A program made the translations under genes and the position numbers. Below are positions 1-7,254 of a stretch of DNA of 64,000 nt, in pieces. Source of the DNA: Dyadobacter chenhuakuii (GTDB lineage Bacteria; Bacteroidota; Bacteroidia; Cytophagales; Spirosomataceae); contig NZ_CP098805.1 of NCBI RefSeq assembly GCF_023821985.2, forward strand, positions 1,984,001 through 2,048,000. Reading direction: 5' to 3'. The notes below the pieces were generated by a model. That model did no database searches. It was given only the letters and a program-made list of their open reading frames with translations, and was not told the origin of the DNA. Position 1 is the stretch's first letter, and each line of letters starts with the position of its first letter.

Positions 1-279
1 CGGCGGGATCGTCTCACCTGACGAAAGCTGGTTCTGCGTCGCCCAAAGATTAACTTCATCCAGACTGAATTCGGGATTAGGCCAGAGTTTCGCCTGGATG
101 ATCTGCGCCTCGGCTTGCTGAATGCTAAGCTTTTGCGCAACCAAATCCAGGTTATTGTTCAGAAACAAGGCTTCTGCCTGCTTTTGCGAAACGCGCAATG
201 TGTCCTCGGCAGCATAGGACGCTTTCGGAAAAATAATGGTTATAAAAAGGAGGATTACTAATGCAATGTGTGCCTTCAC
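1..279 (-). CDS. Outer-membrane efflux protein, CusC/TolC-like (N-terminal part, runs off the left edge)
   Basis: The visible 93 residues start with a hydrophobic signal peptide (AHIALVILLFITIIFP, then an AYAA-like cleavage region) followed by the amphipathic opening of a TolC-family protein, with LNNNLDLVAQKL and AEAQIIQAKLWPNPEFSLD, typical of the outer-membrane factor of RND heavy-metal or drug exporters in Bacteroidota. The start is a GTG at 279. A second in-frame GTG at 303 is disfavoured because the promoter -7 box (303-310) would overlap it. The gene lies downstream of a two-component pair on the same strand and is preceded by a repeat array likely bound by that response regulator, which suggests a metal-responsive efflux operon. 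The substrate cannot be read from this fragment. Membrane-fusion and RND genes would be expected beyond the left edge. Confidence 0.75.
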   Translation of the reverse strand, partial: MKAHIALVILLFITIIFPKASYAAEDTLRVSQKQAEALFLNNNLDLVAQKLSIQQAEAQIIQAKLWPNPEFSLDEVNLWATQNQLSSGETIPP

Positions 280-302
280 TACGAACGGGTTTGTTAAAAG
301 CA

Positions 303-370
303 CAAAATTACCCGCGCAACATTAGACGCTTCTTTGAGCAACATTAAACCTGCATGAGGCCAACATTAAA
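303..370 (-). promoter_or_regulatory. Efflux operon promoter with a 22-bp-spaced operator array
   Basis: Three copies of CAACATTA (plus strand) begin at 317, 339 and 361, exactly 22 bp apart. The two distal copies extend to CAACATTAAA and share ATGAG further on. On the minus strand, the direction of the efflux gene, they read TAATGTTG. The proximal copy is followed by TAATTTTG (plus 303-310), a perfect Bacteroidota -7 box whose TA lies 16 bp after the first base of the proximal unit. Tandem direct repeats spaced by whole helical turns are the usual target of OmpR-family regulators. The obvious candidate is the regulator encoded at 1741-2418. Binding is inferred. Confidence 0.6.
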
Positions 371-388
371 TCTAAATGAGAAAATTTC

Positions 389-1741
389 TTAGAAAAGCAG
401 ACTGATAACCGTTCCCTCCTCTCGCTCCGACCGGATATCCATATCAATGTGATGAATGTCCAGAATTTTCTTCGAGATGGCCATTCCAAGCCCGCTACCA
501 CTGGTTTTACTCACATTCTGACCCCGGAAAAATGGCTCGGCAATGTGCAAAAGGTCCTCCTTACTGATCCCTATGCCCCTATCCCGGATTTGCAAATGCA
601 GCTTTGCCTTTCTTTCACTGACAGTTATCTCAACCGGCTTGCCATCCGAAAACTTGGCAGCATTTTCAATCAGGTTATACAAAGCAATGTAAAGCTGCGT
701 GTGGACACAGTTAAAAAGGAGCAATTCTTGCTTGTCCTCGGAAAGGTTCCATTGCAGATTAATCCTGGTGGATGGATATTCCTTCGCAAGCTGGTCGAGG
801 ACTTCCCATAGGATCTCGTCCATACGTTCCCGGCTGTTTTTCATCGGTCCGGATTGTTCCAAACCAGCGAGTACGAGCAGATTTTGAAGGATTTTTTCGA
901 GCCGTTCGGCATCTTTCAGCACTTGCTGGTTCACGTCTTTATACTCCATAATTTTTCTGTCCTTATGCAAAAGCACTTCCAGGTTCCCGACAATGGAAGC
1001 GAGCGGACTTTTCAATTCATGGGAGGCATGGCTGATGAAATTCTTCTGAATCTGCACACTTTGGTAAACCTTTTCGAGCATGGAATTGAATTCCTTGAAA
1101 AGATCTTCGAGCTCATCTTTTGTATCGGGATAGGTAAGCTGATGCCGTTTTCCGGTCATATCAATCGTTTTGACCTGTCCTATAATGTGCCGAACAGGCT
1201 CATATGCCAGCCTCGAAAGCGTATAACTCACTGCAACGATCACCACCAGACCAATCACTAATGCAATCCCGAGAATGTTAATCAGTTCCCATTCCTGCGC
1301 CTGCAATGTGGGATTATGGGCCTTGATAATGATGCTGAATGAACCCTGATTATCCCTGTAGTAAATGGCATAGTAAAAAGCATCGCCCACTTTGAAGTTG
1401 TAGCGGCTGTTGGATCGGATCGTTTTGAGGATTTTAATCGTAATGTTGGTGTCGGGATCGGCTTTGCCGTAATGGATCTTGCCGGTCTTGTCGTACAGAC
1501 GGATCTCCTGATTGGCGCTTGCATTCAGGAATTTTTCTTCAATCCGCTGATATTCCCGCGTGCTTAATTCGTCTTCTTCAAGGTAAAATGAAGCCGTCAG
1601 ATTCGCGGTCCGCGCGAGTTCAGCGAAGAAAATATTCTCTGCTGATTTTTTAAAACTAATATAAATGAGCGCTGAGGCAACCGTGAAAACGAGCCCGAAG
1701 ACGAGTGAGGAATTGAGGGTAAGCTTGTGCTGTATTTTCAT
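389..1741 (-). CDS. Sensor histidine kinase of an efflux-linked two-component system (CusS-like)
   Basis: This is a 450-residue membrane histidine kinase. Transmembrane helices lie near residues 10-30 and 152-175 and flank a periplasmic sensor region of about 120 residues. A HAMP linker follows (about 176-230). The HisKA helix carries the phospho-accepting His241 in SHASHELKSPL. The ATPase domain has an N box (LIENAAKF, Asn360), a G1 box (DRGIGI) and a G2 box (GSGLGMAI). The start codon overlaps the stop of the upstream response regulator by one base, so the two are translationally coupled. The position directly upstream of a CusC-like gene suggests control of metal or drug efflux. The ligand is not predictable from sequence. 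An orthodox member, with no missing catalytic motif. Confidence 0.88.
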   Translation of the reverse strand: MKIQHKLTLNSSLVFGLVFTVASALIYISFKKSAENIFFAELARTANLTASFYLEEDELSTREYQRIEEKFLNASANQEIRLYDKTGKIHYGKADPDTNITIKILKTIRSNSRYNFKVGDAFYYAIYYRDNQGSFSIIIKAHNPTLQAQEWELINILGIALVIGLVVIVAVSYTLSRLAYEPVRHIIGQVKTIDMTGKRHQLTYPDTKDELEDLFKEFNSMLEKVYQSVQIQKNFISHASHELKSPLASIVGNLEVLLHKDRKIMEYKDVNQQVLKDAERLEKILQNLLVLAGLEQSGPMKNSRERMDEILWEVLDQLAKEYPSTRINLQWNLSEDKQELLLFNCVHTQLYIALYNLIENAAKFSDGKPVEITVSERKAKLHLQIRDRGIGISKEDLLHIAEPFFRGQNVSKTSGSGLGMAISKKILDIHHIDMDIRSEREEGTVISLLF

Positions 1742-2418
1742 TAATGGCAGGAAATCATGTAGCCGCGGCCTTTCACGGTCTTAATGAGCTTTTCAGGAAA
1801 CGGATTATCGATTTTGGTCCGCAAATAGGAAATGTAAACATCCACAACATTTGTGAATGTGTCTGTATTCGTATTCCAACAAACATTCAATATCTGCGTG
1901 CGCGTCACAATGCGGTTTTTGTTTTCAAGCAAAAAAACGAGCAGCTTAAATTCCTTCGCCGAAAGCACGATTTCCAGTTTTTCACGCTCAATCGTGTTAG
2001 CATCCACATTGACGGACAAACCACCGCATTCGATCACTTTGTCTTTGGAATAGTGCAGCTCATAACGTCGCCTGAGCGCTTTGATCCGGGATAAGAGTTC
2101 GGGAAAGTGCAGCGGCTTTACGAGATAGTCGTCCGCGCCGATATCCAGTGCCTTGATCTTATCCTCGGCTTGGCCAAGTGCACTGAGCATCAAAACCGGT
2201 GTATCAATTTTTTTGTAACGAATGAACTGGGTAAGCTGTAATCCATCGATATCGGGCAACATTACATCCAAAATAAACAGATCCCAGGGATCAGCCTGGA
2301 TCATGTCCCGGGCCTCGTAACCATCGCTTGCAACCTGCACATGGTTTCCTTCTTCCTGCAAACCTTTTTGCAAGAAGTGGCTAATCCTGACATCGTCTTC
2401 TACTATGAGTATTTTCAT
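1741..2418 (-). CDS. OmpR/PhoB-family response regulator (CusR-like)
   Basis: The 225-residue protein has a receiver domain with the acidic pocket Glu7-Asp8-Asp9, phospho-accepting Asp51 in LFILDVMLPDIDG and the conserved lysine in YLVKPLHFPE. A C-terminal winged-helix domain (about 125-225) ends in the family signature TVKGRGYMI. It is the first gene of a two-gene unit, and its stop codon overlaps the kinase start by one base. Its likely target is the 22-bp-spaced repeat array at 317-370 in front of the efflux gene, because OmpR-type winged-helix dimers bind head-to-tail direct repeats. No similar array was noticed in front of this gene itself, so autoregulation is unclear. Confidence 0.9.
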   Translation of the reverse strand: MKILIVEDDVRISHFLQKGLQEEGNHVQVASDGYEARDMIQADPWDLFILDVMLPDIDGLQLTQFIRYKKIDTPVLMLSALGQAEDKIKALDIGADDYLVKPLHFPELLSRIKALRRRYELHYSKDKVIECGGLSVNVDANTIEREKLEIVLSAKEFKLLVFLLENKNRIVTRTQILNVCWNTNTDTFTNVVDVYISYLRTKIDNPFPEKLIKTVKGRGYMISCH

Positions 2419-2681
2419 CGCTATTTTTTCAAAACCACGGGCATTCCCAACAAAAGAATGTCAGGAAAAAAGGTTTGGTTCTGATTCAAACGCGAAACGC
2501 CGCATTATAATAAGATTCTAATCCGGCGCGGACTACACGCTGCGAAAAAATAAATGGCTGCAAGTTGCTGGGATACGCGTTTCTGGAACAGTTTTTTAAA
2601 GCCGGGGCGCGAAATCGCAATACTACATATGCGATGTTAACTAACGTTCATTTATTATTTATCAATTCATCAAAACTACGT

Positions 2682-3200
2682 ATGAAAAAGCGCGTACTTT
2701 TTTGTTTAATGGCGGCTCTTGGGTCCGCAGTCATTTCTTGTACAGACCACGAAGGGGTTGGTATGGTTGCCGAAGCCGACAGACAGTTCATGATCAAGGC
2801 TGCCGATGGGAATATGTTTGAAATCAAAGCCGGTGAAATGGCTTCAATGAAAGCAGTTGTCGATTCTGTGAGAGAATATGGTCATCATATGGTCATGGAC
2901 CACGGTAAGGCCAGCGACGAATTGAAAGCGCTTGCTGCCAAAAAAATGGTGGATCTGCCAATGATGCTTTCAGAGGCAAAACAGAAAAAATTGGATAGCC
3001 TGGCTTCCCTGAACGGAATGGCTTTTGATTCCACTTACATGATGATGATGGTTGTTTCCCACGTAGAAACAATCGATCTCTTCAAAACAGAGATTATTTT
3101 AGGCCAGGATGAGGAGACAAAATCCTTCGCGAGCGGCAAGCTGCCCACGCTTCACCACCATCTTGAAAAAGCAGAAAAGCTTAAAGACTGGCTTTGGTAA
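2682..3200 (+). CDS. DUF4142 family lipoprotein
   Basis: The 172-residue protein begins with a lipoprotein signal peptide (KKRVLFCLMAALGSAVISC, lipid-modified Cys20). Its mature part is helical, with two long helices: the first around MIKAADGNMFEIKAGEMAS, the second around SHVETIDLFKTEI and the histidine-containing LPTLHHHLEKAEK. This is the ferritin-like four-helix layout of the DUF4142 family, whose biochemical role is unknown. The ATG at 2682 was chosen because it places the lipobox at the normal distance. An in-frame upstream extension has no signal-peptide logic. The gene is monocistronic, convergent with the sialidase gene and ended by a strong hairpin. Methionine and histidine are frequent, but no defined metal site is visible. 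Confidence 0.75.
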   Translation: MKKRVLFCLMAALGSAVISCTDHEGVGMVAEADRQFMIKAADGNMFEIKAGEMASMKAVVDSVREYGHHMVMDHGKASDELKALAAKKMVDLPMMLSEAKQKKLDSLASLNGMAFDSTYMMMMVVSHVETIDLFKTEIILGQDEETKSFASGKLPTLHHHLEKAEKLKDWLW

Positions 3201-3256
3201 AAATCAATGCTAATGTAAAGTCTTGACAGCCATTTGTTTGCAAAATAAAAAATTCA

Positions 3257-3306
3257 CCATCATTGATGCTGTTATTTCCTGCCAGGGTTAACAGCATTAA
3301 TGATGG
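3257..3306. terminator. Bidirectional hairpin terminator between convergent genes
   Basis: An 18-nt left arm (3257-3274) and an 18-nt right arm (3289-3306) pair at 17 of 18 positions around a 14-nt loop. It sits between the stop of the DUF4142 gene and the stop of the sialidase gene, where a shared terminator would be expected. There is no long T tract on either side, so it is a hairpin terminator rather than a textbook intrinsic one. Confidence 0.6.
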
Positions 3307-3326
3307 TTATCAGAACTGCAAGGATT

Positions 3327-4487
3327 TTAATATTCCAGTTTAATGTCTTTGAATACAATGGACTTGTAGCCATCGAGTTCATATAGGACCCCTACACTTT
3401 TCTTCCCCGTCTGCACCAGATCCGAATAGGCAGTGTAATCCCTTTCGCCGTTTTTGCTTTTGTCTACCAGATATTGCTTCGTCCAGGTTTTCCCATCGTC
3501 AAAACTGATCCTTAACGTGAGATTGTCACGGTTTTTGGTGTCGGCTGCGTTGGAGAATGCGAGGATGTTTTGTTTTTTGTTTTTGCCAATCGTCAGAATG
3601 CTTCCTTCGCAAACGGGATCGGGCAGGTTATGGTCAAAATAGGTGGTATCCCATTTCACGCCGCCATCGCTGCTGATCGCCACAATGCGCGCACGCACAT
3701 CGCCCTGCTGATTTCTTGCATTGAACATCACCCTTCCACCTGAAATTTCTGCCGCCGTAGCTTCATTCGAGCCTTCAAAAGAAATGGTTTCGCTGAGCTT
3801 GAATGTCTTGCCGTGATCATCGCTGTAAAAGCCATGCGCCTGATAATCTGCACTTTTTGGCTTTGGATCGCCCGCGGAATGGTTGGCGGCAATGTAAATC
3901 CTTCCCTTATATGGGCCTTCGGTAAGTTGCATGCCGTGACCGGGCGTGTTGGCGTAGCTTCTCCAGTTTTCACTGAAATTATAAGCCGCATTCAAATCCG
4001 GCATTTTGGGTTTGTGAACCTGCGTAGTAATATTCACAGGTTCGGTCCAGGTTGCGCCCGCGTCTGTGGAAGTTATATACCAGACTTCACGCAGTCCTTT
4101 GCCCTTGCGGACTTCGCCTTCGTGGTTATTGCCTGTATTAAAAAATAAAAACAGCCGCCCTTTCGGAAAAACCGGATCGCTCAGATCGAACACCGGGGCT
4201 GGATTTCCGGCTTGCAGCTTGTCATAACCCGCCACCACTTGTGATAGTGACCAGGTTTTGCCTTTGTCTTTGCTGCGTTTCATCACAATGTCGATGTCAC
4301 CAAAATCGCCGCTTCCGGCCACGCGGCCTTCGGCAAATGCGAGCAAGTCACCATTCGGCGCACGTACAATGGCGGGAATCCTGAATGACTTGTAACCTTC
4401 TGCGCCCGACATGAAAACGGGCGTCTGCGCGTGAACGACAAGTTGACAAATCAATAATGCAATGAGGGTGAATTTTATGATATTCAT
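3327..4487 (-). CDS. nanH: Exo-sialidase (neuraminidase), GH33-like
   Basis: The 386-residue secreted enzyme has a signal peptide of about 20 residues (IIKFTLIALLICQLVVHA). It then carries the sialidase signature FRIP (residues 35-38, Arg36 of the arginine triad) and at least four Asp boxes: SKDKGKTWS, STDAGATWTE, SSDGGVKWD and SFDDGKTWT. These mark a six-bladed propeller that hydrolyses terminal sialic acids. The ATG at 4487 follows the upstream epimerase stop by one base. A longer in-frame start would overlap that gene and bury the signal peptide. It is the last gene of the seven-gene nan operon. The compact size, without extra carbohydrate-binding modules, fits a periplasmic or surface exo-sialidase. 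Linkage preference cannot be told. Confidence 0.9.
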   Translation of the reverse strand: MNIIKFTLIALLICQLVVHAQTPVFMSGAEGYKSFRIPAIVRAPNGDLLAFAEGRVAGSGDFGDIDIVMKRSKDKGKTWSLSQVVAGYDKLQAGNPAPVFDLSDPVFPKGRLFLFFNTGNNHEGEVRKGKGLREVWYITSTDAGATWTEPVNITTQVHKPKMPDLNAAYNFSENWRSYANTPGHGMQLTEGPYKGRIYIAANHSAGDPKPKSADYQAHGFYSDDHGKTFKLSETISFEGSNEATAAEISGGRVMFNARNQQGDVRARIVAISSDGGVKWDTTYFDHNLPDPVCEGSILTIGKNKKQNILAFSNAADTKNRDNLTLRISFDDGKTWTKQYLVDKSKNGERDYTAYSDLVQTGKKSVGVLYELDGYKSIVFKDIKLEY

Positions 4488-4488
4488 T

Positions 4489-5715
4489 TCAAAAGTTCTG
4501 TTTTTCTGTTTCCAAAATGTTTGTCTCCGCTGTATTTCCGACAAGTTGCTGCATTAGCTGTGCACAATACCATTCCTGTCGCGGCAGGTGGAACGGGCCT
4601 TTGAACAAATTACCTTTGGCCGTCTGCGCTACGCTTCCGTCGCGGTGCAGGTAACCAAACCATTCGCCTTGCTCCTGGTCGTGGAAATGGGTGTAGGCCC
4701 AATCGTGCACCAAGGTGTGCCATTTCGCATATTTTTTATCCTGTGTAAGCGTATAAGCCAGCAGCGTGGCGATAATTACTTCATTATGAGGCCACCAGAA
4801 CTTCATATCCTGCCAGTATTCCTGCACCGGCCTGCCATACACATCCCTGAAATAATAGATGCCTCCAAACTCCTTATCCCATCCCCGCTCCCACATATAA
4901 TCGAGCATTTTACAGCCCAGCGCGATCAGACGCGGATCATTATTGCGGTGTTTGGCTTCGTGTAAAATAAACCATGCTCCTTCGATCGCGTGCCCCGGAT
5001 TGAGCGTGCGGCCATCGATATGGTCGATAATGCTGCCATCCGGCGCCACTTGCTCCATCACACATTGAATGTCGTCTTTGACAAAATCCCTTTCTATTTC
5101 TTCAATAAACTGGTCGATCAAGGCATCACAACGCGGATCGCCAATGGTTTCGCGGAGTTGCTGGGCGGTGTTCATAAGGATCATCGGCACACCGATTCCC
5201 TTGGCCGGGCGCGTGGATGTGAACTTCGGTTCGAGCAGTCCCGGAGTGGTCGCATATTCAATGCATTTGCCAAAGAGACTGCGCGCTTTTTCAGCCGCTT
5301 CCTGGTCGCCGCTGGCTTTTGCGTAGGCTGCATGGGCGATGACGGCGAATGTTTCGGAGAAGAAATAGCGGCGTTTGCGGATGGGCTCACCGTTGCGCGC
5401 CATGTGGAAAAACATGCGCCCGTCGGTGTCAAAACAATGTTTATTTAAAAACTCAATGCCCGATTTAGCACCTTCCAGCCATTCCTGCCTCGGCTCCACG
5501 GTGTTATATAGAGTCGCCAGCAGCCATGCCGTGCGGCCCTGGATCCAGACGGCCTTGTCGTCGTCGATCAATGTTCCGTCGTGATCACGCATTAAGAGAT
5601 ATCCGCCAAACTCCTCATCCAGCGACCTCGGGAACCAGAACGGCAACGTGTCGTTCAGCAGCTGATTTTTGTAAAAATCCCCCAGGTTTTCCAGTTCTGA
5701 TTTTGTGTAATGCAT
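4489..5715 (-). CDS. nanE: N-acylglucosamine 2-epimerase (AGE family), ManNAc to GlcNAc
   Basis: The 408-residue protein is an (alpha/alpha)6-barrel of the AGE/RnBP family. It has the characteristic segments LPFWFPRSLDEEFGGYL near the N-terminus, NPGHAIEGAWFILHEA with a catalytic-type histidine, FGGIYYFRD, and MKFWWPHNEVIIA with a second conserved histidine. In the Bacteroides-type sialic acid route this epimerase interconverts N-acetylmannosamine and N-acetylglucosamine without phosphorylation, so it replaces the phosphate-dependent NanE of enterobacteria. It sits between the esterase gene (6 bp away) and the sialidase gene (1 bp). There is no signal peptide, so it is cytoplasmic. AGE-family members also include cellobiose 2-epimerases, but the operon makes the ManNAc role by far the likeliest. 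Confidence 0.88.
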   Translation of the reverse strand: MHYTKSELENLGDFYKNQLLNDTLPFWFPRSLDEEFGGYLLMRDHDGTLIDDDKAVWIQGRTAWLLATLYNTVEPRQEWLEGAKSGIEFLNKHCFDTDGRMFFHMARNGEPIRKRRYFFSETFAVIAHAAYAKASGDQEAAEKARSLFGKCIEYATTPGLLEPKFTSTRPAKGIGVPMILMNTAQQLRETIGDPRCDALIDQFIEEIERDFVKDDIQCVMEQVAPDGSIIDHIDGRTLNPGHAIEGAWFILHEAKHRNNDPRLIALGCKMLDYMWERGWDKEFGGIYYFRDVYGRPVQEYWQDMKFWWPHNEVIIATLLAYTLTQDKKYAKWHTLVHDWAYTHFHDQEQGEWFGYLHRDGSVAQTAKGNLFKGPFHLPRQEWYCAQLMQQLVGNTAETNILETEKQNF

Positions 5716-5721
5716 TGCTTT

Positions 5722-7254
5722 TTATTTTACTGCTATTGAAAAAGTCGAAGCAGGCAAACCCGCCTCATTATAAAGATTTGCACGTGTAAATGGCTGATAG
5801 GCGTATAAAACAGTCCTGATCCGCTCGCCAGCAGGAACATGAATGATCACTTCGTCACCTTCAATTCTGGCATTGGCCACGAGTCGTTTGCCGCTCTCGG
5901 TTACCAATTCAAAGCCGGTCAGCGGCGCATTGTTTTTGGTTAAAAGCTTTTGTTTTGGCAAAGCCTTGTTATGATCTAATGTTGTTTTTTTATTTAAAAA
6001 CTGAATCCGGATCGCTCCGTTTTTTAACGTTGCTTTTTCAGGAACCGGACCATTGGCCATAACTGACTTTTGATAATGATCCCGGAGCGCCAGCAATGCC
6101 AGCCGCTCCCCTACTTCCTTTTTACGGGTCGGATGCACATTTAGTGAGTCACCAAAGTCGAAGCTGACCGCCATGCCGGAATTTGGAATTTTAGTCAGCA
6201 GCCTTCGTTGCGAATCCCGGAATTCGGGCCAGTAGGGTCGTTCTATGCTGGATAATTGGACATAATAAAATGGAAATGTATCATTCCACTTTTCGCGCCA
6301 GCTTTTCACCAGCATAGTAAAAAGCTGCTCGTGCAGCGGCACATTGAACACATTGCTTTCGCCCTGATACCAGATCACGCCCGTAATCGGGAAACCGGTG
6401 AGCGGCGCGATGCCTGCCTGGAAACTGTAACCAGGCTGGTAAGGGTGCTTTTGATCTTTGGATCGGGCATTAGTAATGTTTTTGGCAGCGCGTTCGCGGC
6501 ACCAGTCCATAACCAGGTCGGAATGCGACCAGTCACCGAGCATGCCGGCGAATTGCGGATCTTTTTCCAAAAGTGCGCGGTCGATCCAGGATTCCGTCGG
6601 AGAGCCGCCCAATGCGACCTGGATGAGGCCGATGGGCACATTGGTTTCCTTTTTTATTTGTTTACCAAAATAATAAGCGATCGCTGAAAACGAGGCGACG
6701 GATGCTTTATCGGGCGATTTCCATTTGCCTGAGAAAAATTCATATCTATTAACCTTCTCCAATGATGCGGAATCCCAGGCTACGTCACCCGTCGAAACAG
6801 CGCCCGCCATTTTCAGCAATCGCATATCCGGATCTAACGGACCCGCCTGCAATTCGTCGGGGCCCGTTTGCGCATCCCGCAATGCAAAATCCATGTTCGA
6901 CTGTCCCGAACAAAGCCACACATCCCCGATCAGCACATCATTAACATTGATTTTCTGGTCATTAGCCGCAACGGAAATTACATACGGACCACCCTCTTTC
7001 GCAGCCGGAAAAACCACATCCCATTTCCCGGATTGATCCGCTTTTGCCCGCATTGTCTGATCCAGAAACTGAACTGTAACATTGCTCCCGCTTGCCGCTT
7101 TTCCATAGATTTTAACAGGCTTGTTTCTTTGCAAAACCATGTGATCCGAGAAAACCGGGGCCAATGTAAGCTTGCTATCCACGCCATTTTGGGCTTTGGA
7201 AAAATCAAAAGCGAGCACATTCAGCAGCAGCAAAAACAGGAATCTGACCATCAT
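5722..7254 (-). CDS. nanS: Sialate O-acetylesterase, SGNH-type
   Basis: The 510-residue secreted esterase begins with a signal peptide (MVRFLFLLLLNVLAFDFSKAQ) and a beta-rich N-terminal domain. The SGNH hydrolase core follows, with nucleophile Ser119 in LCSGQSNMDF, the block GVIWYQGESNV, and a C-terminal Asp/His pair in the region DSLNVHPTRKK. The family removes O-acetyl groups from sialic acids so that sialidase and lyase can act on them. Its start overlaps the stop of the mutarotase-symporter gene by four bases (7251-7254), indicating translational coupling. The extra C-terminal beta domain (about 400-510) is usual for the large Bacteroidota members. Acetyl xylan esterases can share this fold, but the operon context argues for sialate. 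Confidence 0.87.
   Translation of the reverse strand: MMVRFLFLLLLNVLAFDFSKAQNGVDSKLTLAPVFSDHMVLQRNKPVKIYGKAASGSNVTVQFLDQTMRAKADQSGKWDVVFPAAKEGGPYVISVAANDQKINVNDVLIGDVWLCSGQSNMDFALRDAQTGPDELQAGPLDPDMRLLKMAGAVSTGDVAWDSASLEKVNRYEFFSGKWKSPDKASVASFSAIAYYFGKQIKKETNVPIGLIQVALGGSPTESWIDRALLEKDPQFAGMLGDWSHSDLVMDWCRERAAKNITNARSKDQKHPYQPGYSFQAGIAPLTGFPITGVIWYQGESNVFNVPLHEQLFTMLVKSWREKWNDTFPFYYVQLSSIERPYWPEFRDSQRRLLTKIPNSGMAVSFDFGDSLNVHPTRKKEVGERLALLALRDHYQKSVMANGPVPEKATLKNGAIRIQFLNKKTTLDHNKALPKQKLLTKNNAPLTGFELVTESGKRLVANARIEGDEVIIHVPAGERIRTVLYAYQPFTRANLYNEAGLPASTFSIAVK

Noticed and set aside
277..303. GTG at 303 as start of the efflux gene
   Set aside because: It overlaps the -7 box at 303-310, so it would lie upstream of the predicted transcript start. 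The GTG at 279 gives a clean signal peptide.
449..1261. Open frames on the plus strand opposite the histidine kinase gene
   Set aside because: They have no protein-family motifs and lie entirely antisense to a conserved kinase. Likewise the many frames opposite the SusC and NanM genes.
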